A stretch of 64,000 nt of DNA from Streblospio benedicti (GCA_019095985.1 CM032661.1:14869823-14933822); one strand, 5' to 3'; shown: positions 49,201-59,700, numbered from the stretch's first letter. Notes: a model not told the origin generated them from the sequence alone. Translations and numbers: made by a program.

Positions 49201-51189
49201 GTATACTGCACTTTATTCTGTTAGAAGAATATAACTATGTTAGATTAGGATCTAAATATATTGGTGGAGGATCGTTCAAAACATTACAACATATAATTAT
49301 TGTATGTAAAGGCCGCGTCCCACTAGCTTCTGCGTAAGGTCGACGCATAAATTCTAGGAATTTCCAGGCAAAATTTGTTATATGTCGAGCATCTGCTGAT
49401 AGATAACCCATTTTGGCATTAATTGATTTTTTTTCCCCAGCGCATAGTCAACTCACAGCCGGCGCAAGACTGCGAAAAGCAGACAGTCAACGCAAGGTCA
49501 GGGTAACCCCGACACACAACCAACGTATAAAAATGTCCCGCTTTCTTGTTGCTAAGCATCTGCCAAACATACGCAGTTATGCGCCAAATGGACACCTCGT
49601 GGCTTCTACCCGCTGAACATATGTCTACAATACATTGAACAATTGCTGAATGTACGCCATCGTTCGCTCAAAGTGCGCCAAGCTTACGCCAACGTTTTCA
49701 TCTGCCGAGCATCTGCTACCATTACGCGGCAGATGCTCAGCTCATGTGTAGCGCAGGTTCGGCGTATGTAGGACGTATGCCCCATGTAAAAAAATCAATG
49801 GATTATCGATTGGCGTATGCCGTTTACGCTTTCGATGTTTTGAGCAGGCCAAAACCTCGGGAGCGTATACGTGGGGACCAATGGATAATCTTCATAGACA
49901 TATTTTGGCGGCGTACTGGCAGTGACCGTTTGGCGCACGTAAAGCGGCAAAGGAAAGCTCGGTCGGCATAGCCAGCAGATGCTTAGCGTAGATGAAAAAA
50001 TCTGAATATGCGACCGATTTTTATCAGTTGGGCGTAAGTTCCCAGTGCGCCGGCCCCAGTAGGACGCGGCTTTAATGTTTGCTTACCATTTGAAATAAAT
50101 TCTATGATTGACAAGTATTGTTGTTCTTACATGCTAAACGTAGCCTGTAATGTATTTAATGAATTTTGTTTTGTTACATTTGTATTTGTAATTTCAGATG
50201 CAGCCAGCCAAGCGCTGACTTCACCCTCAAGACCTGTCAACCTATCGGCCAATCGTCATTCAAGTCAAGCTAATTCGTCATACAATCCCCACCCCCAGCT
50301 CCGCCCATACAATTCACAGCCACCAGCGACAAAAAACACATCAACAAAAGCGTCTGACCCTCACACACCCACAGCTCAGACAACTCGATTGATGAGACGT
50401 TCAAACACATTTGAAAGCTCCGACGTAGCCAAATTGGACAGTTTGTTACCGACACCAGGTGTAGATTGGCCCGTTTCAGATGCGTATGACGAATGGGAGG
50501 ACATTTCCGTTGTGGAGCATTCTGCTACTAGTGGCGTTGCCTGCCTAGCCGAAGAGATTTCCATAGAATGGAAGGAAGATGAAAAAGTAAGTAACGTGGC
50601 AGAAAGCATAGATGGGGATTCATTAGACAGCGGCGGCGAGCGGCGTAAAGATTTATTAGTCCACGGAGAGATTGATGTGGGAAATGGCCCAGGGGCACAA
50701 AGCGAGGAGCATGCTGCGATGCCGACTCTGACCCGAATACGCAATGTACAAACAAGTGACATACAAATCCATCAGCAGACGATTATTTCCTCCCATGATG
50801 TGGTAAGTGCGAGAAGTCACAGCGATGGGGAAAGATCAGGTGCGAGCGAGTGTGAAATCGGCCATTCACACAGCGCCGGCACGAGTCAGGCTATGAATAA
50901 CAAGGCGTCGGTGATTTGTGAGGAGAGTATCGAAGAGACCATGGAGGAAATTTTGAAAGAGAGTTTTGAGGGGGAGCAGACGGTAATTGACAATGAGACT
51001 GCGACAGTTGATGAGTCTGTGGTCGGTTCCACTGTGTTTTCACCCAAGCACGATAGACATGGAAGCGTGAGCAGTAAAATCAGTGGGCTTGAGTTTGTCA
51101 GTGACCATTACGAAAGTGATGTTGAGAGTGTTAAGTCTGAGGATTCTACTACCGAGAGTTTGAGGGATGCCTGTGAGATGAGAGAGTAA
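22263..51189 (+). CDS. ANKRD27: ANKRD27/VARP: VPS9-domain and ankyrin-repeat endosomal trafficking protein, complete
   Basis: VARP is a Rab21 GEF and effector of Rab32/38 that binds VAMP7 and retromer on endosomes (family knowledge). Exons: 22263-22370, 24228-24350, 24713-24772, 24898-25078, 25484-25578, 25841-25957, 26247-26392, 26754-26875, 27079-27157, 27255-27320, 27586-27676, 27823-27903, 28501-28693, 28846-28985, 33781-33873, 35705-35813, 38610-38794, 40513-40677, 42410-42526, 44353-44451, 45001-45099, 45729-45848, 46323-46481, 47269-47377, 50198-51189. Every junction is GT-AG with matching phase; total 1282 residues (human 1050). The start MELQVYDEDLTQNPFYL matches the human N-terminus. 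The VPS9 domain is at about 229-385 (DDLLPILIFLVIKADMPNWW; EYGFYLACLEAALEH). CHPLCECPQC (453-462) and CHPLCQCDKC (743-752) are the VPS29-binding zinc motifs. Ankyrin blocks are at about 480-670 and 765-930. Residues 953-1282 are an acidic, Ser-rich tail that I cannot match. The donor of exon 13 (G/GTGTGT) is ambiguous. Confidence 0.95.
22588..22616. repeat. Small hairpin within a possible MITE in ANKRD27 intron 1
   Basis: GTGCTACTCAT and ATGAGTAGCAC are perfect 11-base arms with a 7-base loop. The surrounding 22560-22827 has weakly inverted ends (GGGGTCAAGAGTT versus AATTCTGACCCTG), suggesting a decayed inverted-repeat element. Confidence 0.45.
29707..32508 (-). CDS. C2H2 zinc-finger protein with acidic N-terminus, nested antisense in ANKRD27
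   Basis: A single open frame of 933 codons from ATG (32508) to TAA (29709-29707), wholly inside intron 14 of ANKRD27 (28986-33780) on the opposite strand. Residues about 110-290 are dominated by Asp and Glu. Basic patches RRSTRKRRPK and RREKRSRSEM look like nuclear localisation signals. Twelve fingers run from about residue 469 to 825. The first is C2HC-like (CKYC...HESTC); the ninth is short (CKHC...HEKRH). The last three have canonical spacing and TGEKPYK-type linkers, as in DNA-contacting fingers. A Val/Asn-rich tail follows. A nuclear DNA-binding regulator is likely. No KRAB, BTB or ZAD domain is seen, and I do not recognise an ortholog. The frame stays open for 16 more codons 5' to a splice acceptor at 32557-32558, so an upstream coding exon is possible. 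Confidence 0.9.
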   Translation of the reverse strand: MEDKQPSEMNKNKALALLNKFLEYDENVKSIFLVKNTYRSKYSSTNDSDNKSSFMDDVNLEDFYEKDERKKKQTRNPKKAKINNYKRRCAEGIQLINDRISSEGPSEVKDVEISVISDHDWMQDIEIVDNCDPTMKSDTKSETSEEEAPTSISDNYQGNDDNHNQLNQTQSEDEKEDDNYVQLGQSELGYDDNDAMVQYDLDEYSGLPLDDFIESDVEYDGDENDDDEHIVLDSIEEDEQPEYDEVDTSNVDYDNDVTGDDNVQEEVVTLEQAANEINIQPLLKIDYIKIEKDTEKKVDKTCHDKAEVDAKDMNSSNKCSLENPPTERRSTRKRRPKAAFENIHLQALEDDNIDDNMKEKNDIGIKIDTNTLKSEMKKHHPKTNCSDAEQEMDDPLQMEEDICNDNTGNHTNGTFANIEETLPKIDNRRIQREKRSRSEMEQLRKAGIDSRKRLQVVESIEGFVDQDKCKYCNKQFRIRHLLRFHESTCQDTGKIRCSKCPTKRFLNVMNLVSHRKITHKDKTPWHCCYCTAKFSTGKSLRQHQFLHYKDPSGEKWQCYFCFRLYEDEGEYQEHTVTHQNQPRAFECQVCNNTFLKRSHLVKHLLRHEGRREVSCSICNKQFVDDLELKVHMKKHLTATRKCSFCRMVVKKDEYQNHCNKFHNKTKELQKKRTVREKRDPNEPLPPAQCSTCGKILKNKYVLKSHEKRHLKLEQQNELTMCKHCGKAVSVSAIAMHEKRHVMDTKQYVCSICGKKFEQKANLTTHFRTHTGEKPYKCEFCGQMFSQPSSLNRHKKIHTGVKKHVCEICGWRFIQKVNLDSHRKTHTGEVSQVRKKKLKIPIIDNVEVENLEVHIVHQDMNIVQDLNIVHNVTVQGMDLVQDQVIADHITQNMNPNEMQQQPMQLSQEIQQFCYAVENFERENVIVDNLETYGS
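35836..35858. mobile_element. Terminal fragment of the CAGTAGAACC MITE family
   Basis: CACAGTAGAACCTCTCTATC matches the end of the complete copy at 54780-54957. Nothing recognisable follows, so it is a solo end in ANKRD27 intron 16. Confidence 0.4.
39162..39202. repeat. Perfect 41-bp palindrome in ANKRD27 intron 17
   Basis: Arms of 20 bases (CAGTTGCACAAGGAATAAAT and its exact complement) flank a single central base. A palindrome this perfect can extrude as a cruciform and is prone to deletion, so it is probably young. It may be the two joined ends of an inverted-repeat element. Confidence 0.9.
40764..41384. mobile_element. 621-bp MITE-like element built around reiterated CAGGGAAAAAT
   Basis: The left end CAGGGTTGTCATACAT and right end TATGGCAACCCTG form short terminal inverted repeats. 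Immediately inside both ends lie direct repeats of (T)CAGGGAAAAAT-type units (40779-40890 and 41306-41357). There is no coding capacity. A target duplication is not clear; AACT occurs at both borders. The CAGGGTTG-type terminus would be compatible with hAT-like elements, but that is a guess. It lies in intron 18 of ANKRD27. Confidence 0.65.
43513..43728. mobile_element. Foldback element with 80-base arms and 12-base flanking direct repeat
   Basis: Arms 43548-43627 and 43651-43730 are inverted copies with about three mismatches around a 23-base loop (for example TTTCGGTGGACGTTCCACCTG in reverse on the right). The 12-mer ATTACATATAAG occurs at 43501-43512 and 43729-43740, suggesting a target-site duplication. 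The left side has 35 extra bases outside the arm. It lies in ANKRD27 intron 19 and has no coding capacity. Confidence 0.75.
43934..44255 (+). mobile_element. tRNA-Ser/Leu-like SINE
   Basis: The head (TGGCCGAGTGGATATTGAG, A box) and GTTCAAGTCTCGGTCGG (B box) resemble a tRNA of the serine/leucine class, followed by about 250 bases of unrelated body. The acceptor stem and 3' end are not tRNA-like, so this is a SINE rather than a tRNA gene. The 3' border is approximate. Confidence 0.65.
44508..44682. mobile_element. Possible small inverted-repeat element in ANKRD27 intron 20
   Basis: TATACAGTATAAACTTGG on the left and GTCTACTGTATATAG on the right form imperfect terminal inverted repeats beginning (TA)CAGTA. 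Matching is short and loose, so the call is tentative. Confidence 0.3.
46640..46702. mobile_element. Terminal fragment ending GAGGTTCTACTGTA
   Basis: The end matches the inverted terminus of the CAGTAGAACC family. The interior (GTTATCAGAAAGTTTGAG) is unlike the complete copy and may represent a sister family. Confidence 0.4.
47362..47800 (+). repeat. Degenerate minisatellite derived from the ANKRD27 exon 24 splice-donor boundary
   Basis: Exon 24 ends CCTAACAGATTCG at 47377 and its intron begins GTAAGCTTCATGATCCATC. Over the next 420 bases, diverged echoes recur roughly every 40-90 bases: GAACAGGTTTGGTAC, TTAACAGGATTGGTGTATGG, TTAACAGGTTTTATAAGG, CCTAACAGATTTGAAAAGC and TTAACGGATTTGATAAGG, the last followed by GTAAGCTTGATC. 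The array begins within coding sequence, so the exon border itself is one unit. Several units keep a GT that could act as a cryptic donor. Confidence 0.6.
49309..50072. mobile_element. 764-bp MITE with AAGGCCGCGTCC terminal inverted repeats
   Basis: The left end AAGGCCGCGTCCCACTAG (from 49309) pairs with the right end GTAGGACGCGGCTT (to 50072), with one mismatch and one indel. TA lies at both borders (49307-49308 and 50073-50074). The GC-rich interior carries many direct and inverted copies of GAGCATCTGC/GCAGATGCTC and GCGTA motifs, which make it strongly self-complementary. No transposase frame is present. It lies in the last ANKRD27 intron, ending 125 bases before the final exon. Confidence 0.75.
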
Positions 51190-52745
51190 TGCATGTAATT
51201 ATCTTGGTAGTTACAAATGATCGATGTGTGATATGTTGTTGATCATGTATTCCATTATTTGTGTATGATGTTTTCTTTCACTTTACATACAAAATTGAAT
51301 TTGTTTTTGAATAATGTGTACCTTATTGATAACAAAATCGGAGATGCCATGTAAACACTTGTGTCATGTCTTGGAATTTACCATACCGTTGTTTCACTTT
51401 TTTAGAAACCTATCTCTGTGTAGACATGTCAATGTTTTACAATTATCAAAGATATAATCAAATGTAAAGTCTATGTACATGTACATTTGTACTGTCATAA
51501 TGTCACTTTGAATTTGTACATTTTTGTAATTTTCCTTTCATGCTGAGTTATATTATTTTGAATATCTCTTTTCCTGTAATTTTGTATTAAATATTCTACT
51601 ATGGGTAGTACAAGTCCAATTTTTTACACTTCACCAAAATTTATTACTCATGAATTTATATTATGTTGTTATATGTGAACCAGAATTCTTTTGTTGAAAA
51701 TTTAAATTGATTTGTGAATATTTCCAACTATTCCAGCCATTTTTGTGTACTGTTTTTCAAAAACACCAAGATGAAAAACTATACGGATTGATAAAAACAC
51801 CAAGAAGGATTAAGAGATGAGAAGCTCTGACAATATCTAAACCTTAATGGTCAATGTCTTACATGGACTTCTGTACCCCTACTTAGTCACTTTATCATTG
51901 GGTTTAGTTGCTCAATATGTAAGGCCTCCAGTGTCATCAGATGGCCCTCCTCTTTGAAGTTGCTGCCAGTATCTCGACATTTGCTTGTCTTATGCCATGA
52001 ATTTATTATTGGCATTTTCACATGTTTACTGCTCATTGAAAACACTGAAGGTCAATATATAAAATGCATGCATATTATATATTTTAGATTCCATGACAAT
52101 TTGATGAAATTATAACGGTGTTCTATATTGGCCTTCTTCATAGACTTACCAGATCATGTACTAATGGGGTAGTTTATTAGAATATCTATAGGTTTTTACA
52201 ATCATGCTATGATTTGTGTATCAATTTTACTAGGAAAAATTCTTACATAGGGTAATTATATAGACCGTAGCGCGTAGCGTATCTTTTTATATACATGTAT
52301 AGTATTACTAAATTACATTAGTGTATACACTAGTCTTGGTTTCTGGCTTTATGTTGTAGTGAAATTATTGTAAACGATTTGCTCCATTATTTGCTCCAAT
52401 TATCTGGGAAATTGACTGTATTAGAGGTTGATATAAACTGTATAAGCAATACTATTTTAACAATGGAACTTATTTGTATATTTTGAACTCCAATAATAAT
52501 GTGATGTGATGTAATGGTGTGATGTTTTTTCCACTGATGTTAATGTGTGCATGTATTTTTTGTATGATCTTGAGGTCATGATAAAGTTAAAGTGAATGTC
52601 CATCTTTAGTGATGTCCCCTTGCAGCAGTAGATAGAATTAAGATTATTTGTCCAGTTTTTTGTGGTGTGAAATGTCTTGTTTCTTTACTTTAAGGTCTAC
52701 ATACAAATTAGTGCTTTTTCTCAATAAAATGTTTGAGTCATCAAT
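51190..52745 (+). other. ANKRD27 3' UTR and polyadenylation region
   Basis: Non-coding AT-rich sequence follows the TAA at 51187-51189. The clearest AATAAA is at 52723-52728, which would give a 3' UTR of about 1.55 kb. An alternative lies near 53911. The cleavage site is inferred. Confidence 0.5.
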
Positions 52746-54400
52746 TTGAAAACAATAAGTTTCTACCATATCTTTGCGCCAGTTCTCCAAACGCCCTCTA
52801 TGAGAACTCGCTAAATGCATGACCTAGATTTTGAATAAGTGATACCTTGTTTAATTTGAATATGTTTTAATATTTAATACATCCGATTCATGGGTTTATA
52901 TGTAGATTATCAAATCACTATTTAGATACTAGTATATTCCTCTTCTGAATAAATCCCTCTCGGTTGAATCATGCCTGTGAATTGAGATGTAAAGAAAATT
53001 ACCGGAAACACTGAGGCACTAAAATGAGGAAATATGGTAGTCCACCATGTAGTAAGAATTTCTGTTATTTTGTTTACTACATGTATTATTTTTATTTTAT
53101 GGGTTCTATTTATGACAAATGTGTTGTTCTTATGTGGTGCTATGTACCTTGTAACCTTGAAGTTAGTGGTAAATGGGTAAAACTGATGTATATAAAAGAA
53201 TTGATAAATAGCAATTTATTTATTGTGCCCTAAGACATGTAATTTTAATAGGCACTGCTGACAGTGATCAAAAACATGTCAAGTAGGAAACACATGATCA
53301 TGTTTGTTATTAATTTATTTAAAATATGTTTTTATTTGTTAAAAGCAACTAGAAAACAATGAATTAGAAAACTAAATTAACATTGAGATATATTACTGAC
53401 AATCTCATTATTAAGTAGTCTGTAGTTTTTAAATTGTAGATTGGTATCTAGTAATGGATTTCTCTTAGATCATTCACAAAGAGAAAACAGCGTTCTAACC
53501 AATGAATTGGGTTGGGGCTTATAAGGAAGTTGAATGTGAGGCAGAAAAAGAGGGATATGGGAAAAAAGCAGTTACCCCCCCCAGAAGTAGAATATAGGAA
53601 AAAGGGTAAAAACTTGTGGGGGGTGGGTGGGTGGGGGGCGGCGGGGAGTGAAATGAGAAATGTGGTAGATATGGCTGAAGAATTAGGGATGTGCCCCCTC
53701 CCCTCCCCCCTCCTCTCCATGATTATATAAGGCAACTAACCTTTCTACACCAACTTCCTACCATGTTGTTTTATATCAAAGGTGATCGCCATGAAAAGGC
53801 AGTCACATTGCAGTGTTGTGATAGAAGTACAAAGCTATATTATTCTCAGAAATATATATATATATATATTTTTATGGATCTACATGTATGTGTTCATGTT
53901 TGATATATTGTCTTGTCCAATAAATATTATGTTTTCAATTAAAATTATTTGAATATAAGTGTACATTTGCCTTATCATATTTCAAAGACCAAATTTTTGT
54001 TTTGTCACTAAATGCTAATAAATTCAGATACAATCATAGATTTGTGGTTTTACTTATGACTAAAGTCTAAATGTCCTGTACTCACCAACCAGCATAGTTT
54101 AAACTTTTATCTTCAAGAGGCAGAGTTATTAAGTGTTTCATGGTTCCGAGATTTGGCCAGCATCCTTTAACACTGTAAATTGCTTGGGGAAAAATGACCA
54201 GCTATTATTTTGCTAGATGGGTCATGTCAAACCTTATGGTGATGTCTGCTCAGACAGCTTTCTAAAGAAGTTTGACATCACAGATTTTATGTTTTACACT
54301 AAGGCAGACTAAGATGGCCATGTAACACACAGCTTGGACTAGATCACTAAAGTAAGAAAGTTCCTACCACTGTATTGAAATAGATGTAGCTGAAGAGAGT
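52746..54400. other. Intergenic, no supported gene
   Basis: AT-rich sequence with a C/G-rich low-complexity patch around 53575-53705 and an (AT)n run at about 53850-53869. No exon, RNA gene or mobile-element end is recognised. Confidence 0.5.
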
Positions 54401-54461
54401 TTTACAACCCTGAGCTTCCATTTGACTACTGGTACGTCAAGTGGCTCTGATGGAACTCGAA
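54401..54461 (-). mobile_element. Fragment of the SINE family seen at 62325-62440
   Basis: TTTACAACCCTGAGCTTCCA followed by TTTGACTACT and TCAAGTGGC matches the 62.3-kb copy over about 45 bases. Only body and part of the B-box side remain. Confidence 0.5.
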
Positions 54462-54779
54462 AGATGAGAAGACCGAATTAGACTAGAGATGTTGCTGTGA
54501 ATATAGATATTACTGGGCTGTCTGTGAGCACCCCAATTCTGTAGCGATATAACGTATAATGTAAAGAATCAAGTGATGTGCCCCTAGTTTTACTGGGTGT
54601 TTGTGGGTTAAACAGATCCAAATAACTGAAGGGCATAGCTAGGTTGAGTATGTAATGGTTGATAAATAAACTGGTCAGGCAGGCCACACCCTTGAAATGA
54701 GCAAAGATTAAGGCCTACTCAAATAGATAAGAATTTGATTGAATGATTGATTGATCAATTTATTGATTGAGATATTATA

Positions 54780-54957
54780 CAGTAGAACCTCCATAGTAGG
54801 ACGACCTTTAGGACCAGTGTTAGGTGGTCTCAATAGAGAGGTGGTCTTTATACAGAGGTTCATTTTGATATTCCTGTGAAGGTTTGGGACCGTGAAAAGT
54901 GGTCCTAATACGGAGGTGGTCTCAATAGAGAGGTGGTCTTAATTGGAGGTTCTACTG
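54780..54957. mobile_element. Complete 178-bp CAGTAGAACC MITE with TA target duplication
   Basis: The ends CAGTAGAACCTCC and GGAGGTTCTACTG are perfect 13-base inverted repeats, each flanked by TA (54778-54779 and 54958-54959). The interior is made of repeated GGTGGTCTCAATAGAGAGGT modules. The TA duplication suggests mobilisation by a Tc1/mariner-type transposase (inference). Other pieces of the family lie at 11518, 35836, 46640, 56666 and 58310. Confidence 0.85.
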
Positions 54958-54959
54958 TA

Positions 54960-56262
54960 CTTGGGCTGCTATCTGTATGGGGTAGATCAGCATAGTAGCA
55001 TAATCATTATGAGAGGCTGAAAAAGGTAGAAAATAGAATGATCAATTACCAGAATTGAAAGGGATGGGTAGAACACGAATCATTGTAATTTATTATTCGT
55101 TTGGAGAGCTAACAAGACAAATTTTGAGTTATTGTGATTATGCAACCTGTTTTGTATTCATTGTCTTGGGTTAAAGACAAACATTTGGCGCTACTAAATC
55201 ATGGTTTGTCACTGTTGCTTACGGCGTGTCAAATTCCTTTTGTTGTGATGAAGAAATGACATAACCCTGGTGACACACATCAACTTGGTTGATGTAGGCT
55301 CATTTTTGTTACATGTCGTTCAAATGCATTTTTTATCTATTTTACTAATTGCAAGAATATTTCTATGAGAAATGTGTGTTATACAGTATATTGAGATGCA
55401 TTGTTCACTGTTTGCACTGACTTTAATTTTTACTCCTTGAGAAGCATTGGAAAGTATTTATTGAGATTTAGTTAATTAATTTTACTTATTTAATATTTAT
55501 ATAATAAGACTTAATACTTCATAATATAAAATCCTGAATACTTCGTTATATATCTTACTTAAATTTTGTAAAAATATAATGCTTAGCAGTTACCTAGTAC
55601 ACAAGGTCATTTTTTAGAGTACATGTATCCGCAAAGGAGCAAATTTGAATGTTTTACATTTCACCTGAAAAATTGAACTTCACTACAGAGAAGTTTATCA
55701 AAGTCAAAAGGCACTTTGAACGCACTCCCTCCATTTTGTCTCTATTACACCTGAGTGCCATGCAATCTTCAATCTTCATTTTAAAACAATATACCTCCAG
55801 TGGTAGTAATAGGTTTTCAATGTATTTTATGTTGCTAGTCAGTGTTTAAAATAATGGTTTATCTTTTCAGGATCTAGTACACAGCTTAGTTGATTTGATT
55901 TATAGAGATGAAAGTATGTAATGTATCTAATTTTCTGCCGTATTTATTTGTGTAATATTGACAATGTTCGATATGATCTAATTTTAGCATTGGCGTTTAT
56001 ATTTAGTGTGCACATCCAGTGAATATCTAGGACACATGAAATGATATGTATTATTGAAAATTATTGAATCATCTGATAATCATGAATACCTTATAAAATA
56101 CTTTTCAATGAAGTATATTCTGAAACGGACAGTGCCATTACTAGATGGGGTTGAGAGGTTGCAACTGCACTCTTGAGCAAAACATATTTACCATCATGAA
56201 ACTTCACTCACTTCATATCACTTCACGAAACACTGCAGAACCTCTGACCAACTCCCCCACTA

Positions 56263-56263
<1 letters not shown>
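54960..56263. other. Intergenic, no supported gene
   Basis: AT-rich DNA. No exon-like open frame with plausible splice borders and no repeat family was recognised. Confidence 0.5.

Positions 56264-56296
<33 letters not shown>
56264..56296. repeat. Poly(A) tract of 33 A
   Basis: An uninterrupted run of A. It could be a retroposon tail, but no recognisable element lies upstream. Confidence 0.95.
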
Positions 56297-56299
<3 letters not shown>

Positions 56300-56543
56300 A
56301 AAAGTGTAGACTAATCCTGCTTTACAATTACTGGTCATACCAATCACTGACAAAACAATCACTGACACGCTTGGGACATGCTGCAGTGGAGGTCAGGTGG
56401 TCTGCTGTCTCCAGCTGCCGTGCCAAGAGTGATCAGGGTAAAAGGTGCCATTGGCTAATTTGTCATTGTGTCATGGAAGTCAAATATGTATAGGAATGAG
56501 TTGACATTTCGGACAATTTACTGAGCAAGGGAAAAGAAATCAG

Positions 56544-56590
56544 CGTGCAAGTATGTGTTTGTGTGCGTGTGTGTGTGCGTGCGTGCGTTT
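56544..56590. repeat. GT/GTGC-rich microsatellite
   Basis: Alternating GTGTGT and GCGTGC units, imperfect. Alternating purine-pyrimidine sequence of this kind can adopt Z-DNA; no functional evidence is visible. Confidence 0.8.
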
Positions 56591-56665
56591 GTGGGTAGGT
56601 ACAGCAGGGTTCGCGTGCAACATAAAACAAGCCAAAATATACAGATTTAATCATATTCTTAAATA

Positions 56666-56751
56666 CAGTAGAACCCCTCTAATAAGACCACATTTGACAC
56701 TGGAATCGAGTGGTTTCAACAGAGAGGTGCTCTCATTTATAGGGGTGACTG
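56666..56751. mobile_element. Short internally deleted CAGTAGAACC MITE copy
   Basis: It starts CAGTAGAACCCCTCTAATAAG after TA and ends AGGGGTGACTG. Interior modules resemble the complete copy, but only 86 bases remain and the right terminus has diverged. Confidence 0.6.
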
Positions 56752-59700
56752 CGTGATAGGAGAAAGAATGTTGATGAAAACGGGGAAAATATCAACCGGC
56801 ACTTTTCTAGATATTTCTTGTACTTGCCCACACACTCATATATATTAGATTGCCATACGTTGTATAAAACAGACAAAAGAATTTGTATGATAAATCTCCT
56901 AATACACGAGGATGAAGTTGAAAATGCCATAGTCAAATCCAGGTTTTCAAACGGAGTTGGTTCGCAATCAGAATAAAATGTATTATGCACTGCATATGTA
57001 TACGTGACTGTCCAGGGTGTCGCCAAAACCGACCCGTGCGTTCACTCGGATCTGTTGATGAATTCAATAAGAAAGAAACGCATATTAAGTGTAGCATTTG
57101 GAGTACCGTGGGCCTCAAGTGAACATGGTACGAAATAAGGCCTACCCAATGGCCCTGTACTGCAGACTGTAGTCAGGGCCGGCAGGTTTCAAAAGTTCTC
57201 AGTCAATTCTGCAACCATGTTAAAATAATTAAGGGGTGTCCATTTTTGTTGGGGCTGCTATTTTTCCTATTTGCTGAATCAGTGGGTCTCGAACAAATGG
57301 CCGTATTTCATATCCTAGTGAGTGGGTAGCTTTTTGTGTCTTTTGTTGGTATTGTGAAGCGCGGGCACGGGATTTCTTGATTCTTTGAGAATGATTCTGT
57401 ATGTATAATGTTTTAGGCCATGGTGATGGGAGCATACATGACACCATACATTGTTTACTAGTGTCCATGAAAACAATATAAATAATATATAACAGTAAAT
57501 CGTTGATTGTATGGAGTGTTCAATAATTTTAGGTTTTGATTTAAAAACAAATGCTGCTGGTTTGCCGTCTACCTTCTAATCCGAATGTATCAGAGGTGAG
57601 ACACACGGAAATAAAAGGAAATCACACAGCCTGTCGTTGTGGCATACAACGCGTGCTTTTTCAAACGTGCATTTGCTCTTTGCATACATGTACAATGAAT
57701 CATAAGCAAATATTCGAAAAATATTACCACACAATAGGTAAGCCTAATCTTTATCATAGATGTTCAAGGGCGATATGAATAAGACAGGACTGATGAATAT
57801 GTTTTCCATCATTTTACTAAGCATGTCCTGGTCATAGATAATTGTTGAAACTTCAATGTGATGTTTGACAACATATTTCCCTGTAGGACGAACCGTTACA
57901 GAGTAACTGAGTGGGAAGGTTAATGCGCCACACCAAACGTTAAATGAAACCCCAAGGTACCAATTAAAAGCCTTACGTCACAATGCATTTAATGAGGTAC
58001 CAATGGACTACAATGTTCTCGATTTTATAATGCAATTAGCACCACCCACCCCCAAAAAGGAGAAAAAAGAAAAAAAGAAAAAAGTAAAACAATAACAAAA
58101 TACTCACAATGGCGCAGTTTAAATGCATAGTGTAAAAGAGAAATTTCCCCAGTCCTTGAATTCAGTGAATTGACATTAAGTTTAAGTTTATAGTCTATTA
58201 GTGGCAAGTACCACAGCCACGTAGCTCTGCGCAATGAACAATATTACTGTGATGAAGTGTGGGAAGGTTGTATCAAAATAAAATTAACACCCCCGAATAA
58301 TACCACTAGTAACATCTCAATAAGTGGTCTCAGTAGAGAGCTGGTCTCTTTTTGGTGGTTTCAAGATCTTTGAATAGGTCTCAGTTATAGTTTGGATCTC
58401 AGAATCTTATTCACGAGGTGAAATATGATATAATTATGATGTTTACAATTTAAAAATAAACAGACATCGTAACTTTACAATACAACCTGCCTGCAAGCCA
58501 TCAACTAATATATACCTTTTTTACGACAATCACTGATAACTGATACATATTATTAATTGATATATTTGAAGTGTTAAGTAATATAGTATCACACCATTGT
58601 GACACAAACACATGTCACGCACTTTTGTGCAGGTCACAATTACTGTAAACATTCCTGAAGTGAGTCGTCCATGTTCACCTTCTAAAGGCAGGTTGTAAAT
58701 GTATAACCTTCATGTGCTTTAGTACAGTGAATATCAGACATATCAGACAAATGGCAACATTCATGATGATCATACTCGTCTAATGGTATCAATGAATACC
58801 AGTCTTTACAAAAAGAAGAAAAAGAAAAAGAGAAGAAGAAACAGAAGACAACAACTAGCATACAATACGAAAAGAGCTTCTCTCCAACACACGTGCTTGT
58901 ATTGTGCTTGTCGTGTTGTTTTCCATAGTTCATTATTTTCAGAAAAATAACATCCATTCATAAAGCTTCATAATTGTCAATGGGACATAATGAAATGCAA
59001 ATAGTGTGCTACTTAGCCTGATGAATGGCGAGCATCCATTTCAATGATTTCAGACTGCTATTAAGCAATGGGCAATCAGTCACATAGCCAATTAAAGTTT
59101 GGACTGAAACTCAGACGATAATTAACTTACGACGCTGCTCAATATATAGGGAATAATAAGCAATAATTTTTTCAAATTGTTCAGGCAAGTTTCGGGACTG
59201 TGTGTTTGTATTTTAAACCAAGGTTTAAAAACAGCGTTGCTATCAATTATTCACAATACAGTGACTTTGTGAGTTGAACTTTATTACAAATAGTTTGATG
59301 GAAGTTCATTTATCCTGGATCTGATAGATATATTGGTTTATTTCTTAAACAGGATACAAATGACTTTATTATATAGATTTTAAAATCAATCTAGAAAGTC
59401 ACACTGAAAATTCCATTCCACATAGAAGCAAATAAACACATGTTGATTTCCAAATGCGAAAGTAAAAAACAACAACACACAACACCCTCCACACGCATAC
59501 AGCATATACACACACAACAAAGGAACACCAAACTTATCATCGTGGGTTTCACGGCTTTCCCATTCACACAGCCTTCAAAAGTCCATGTTCATGATATTAA
59601 CCGTGGGCCAAATGAGCTCCTTTTAGTTGCAGTAGATTAGAGCTGACCTAGTGAGCCAAATAAGGACTAGTCAATCACAGTGCGTGCTTCATTCAATAAT

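Noticed and set aside
53448-53735. Opposed frames across the C/G-rich patch
   Set aside because: Low-complexity sequence (runs of C and G) leaves stops rare in several frames; no coding evidence.
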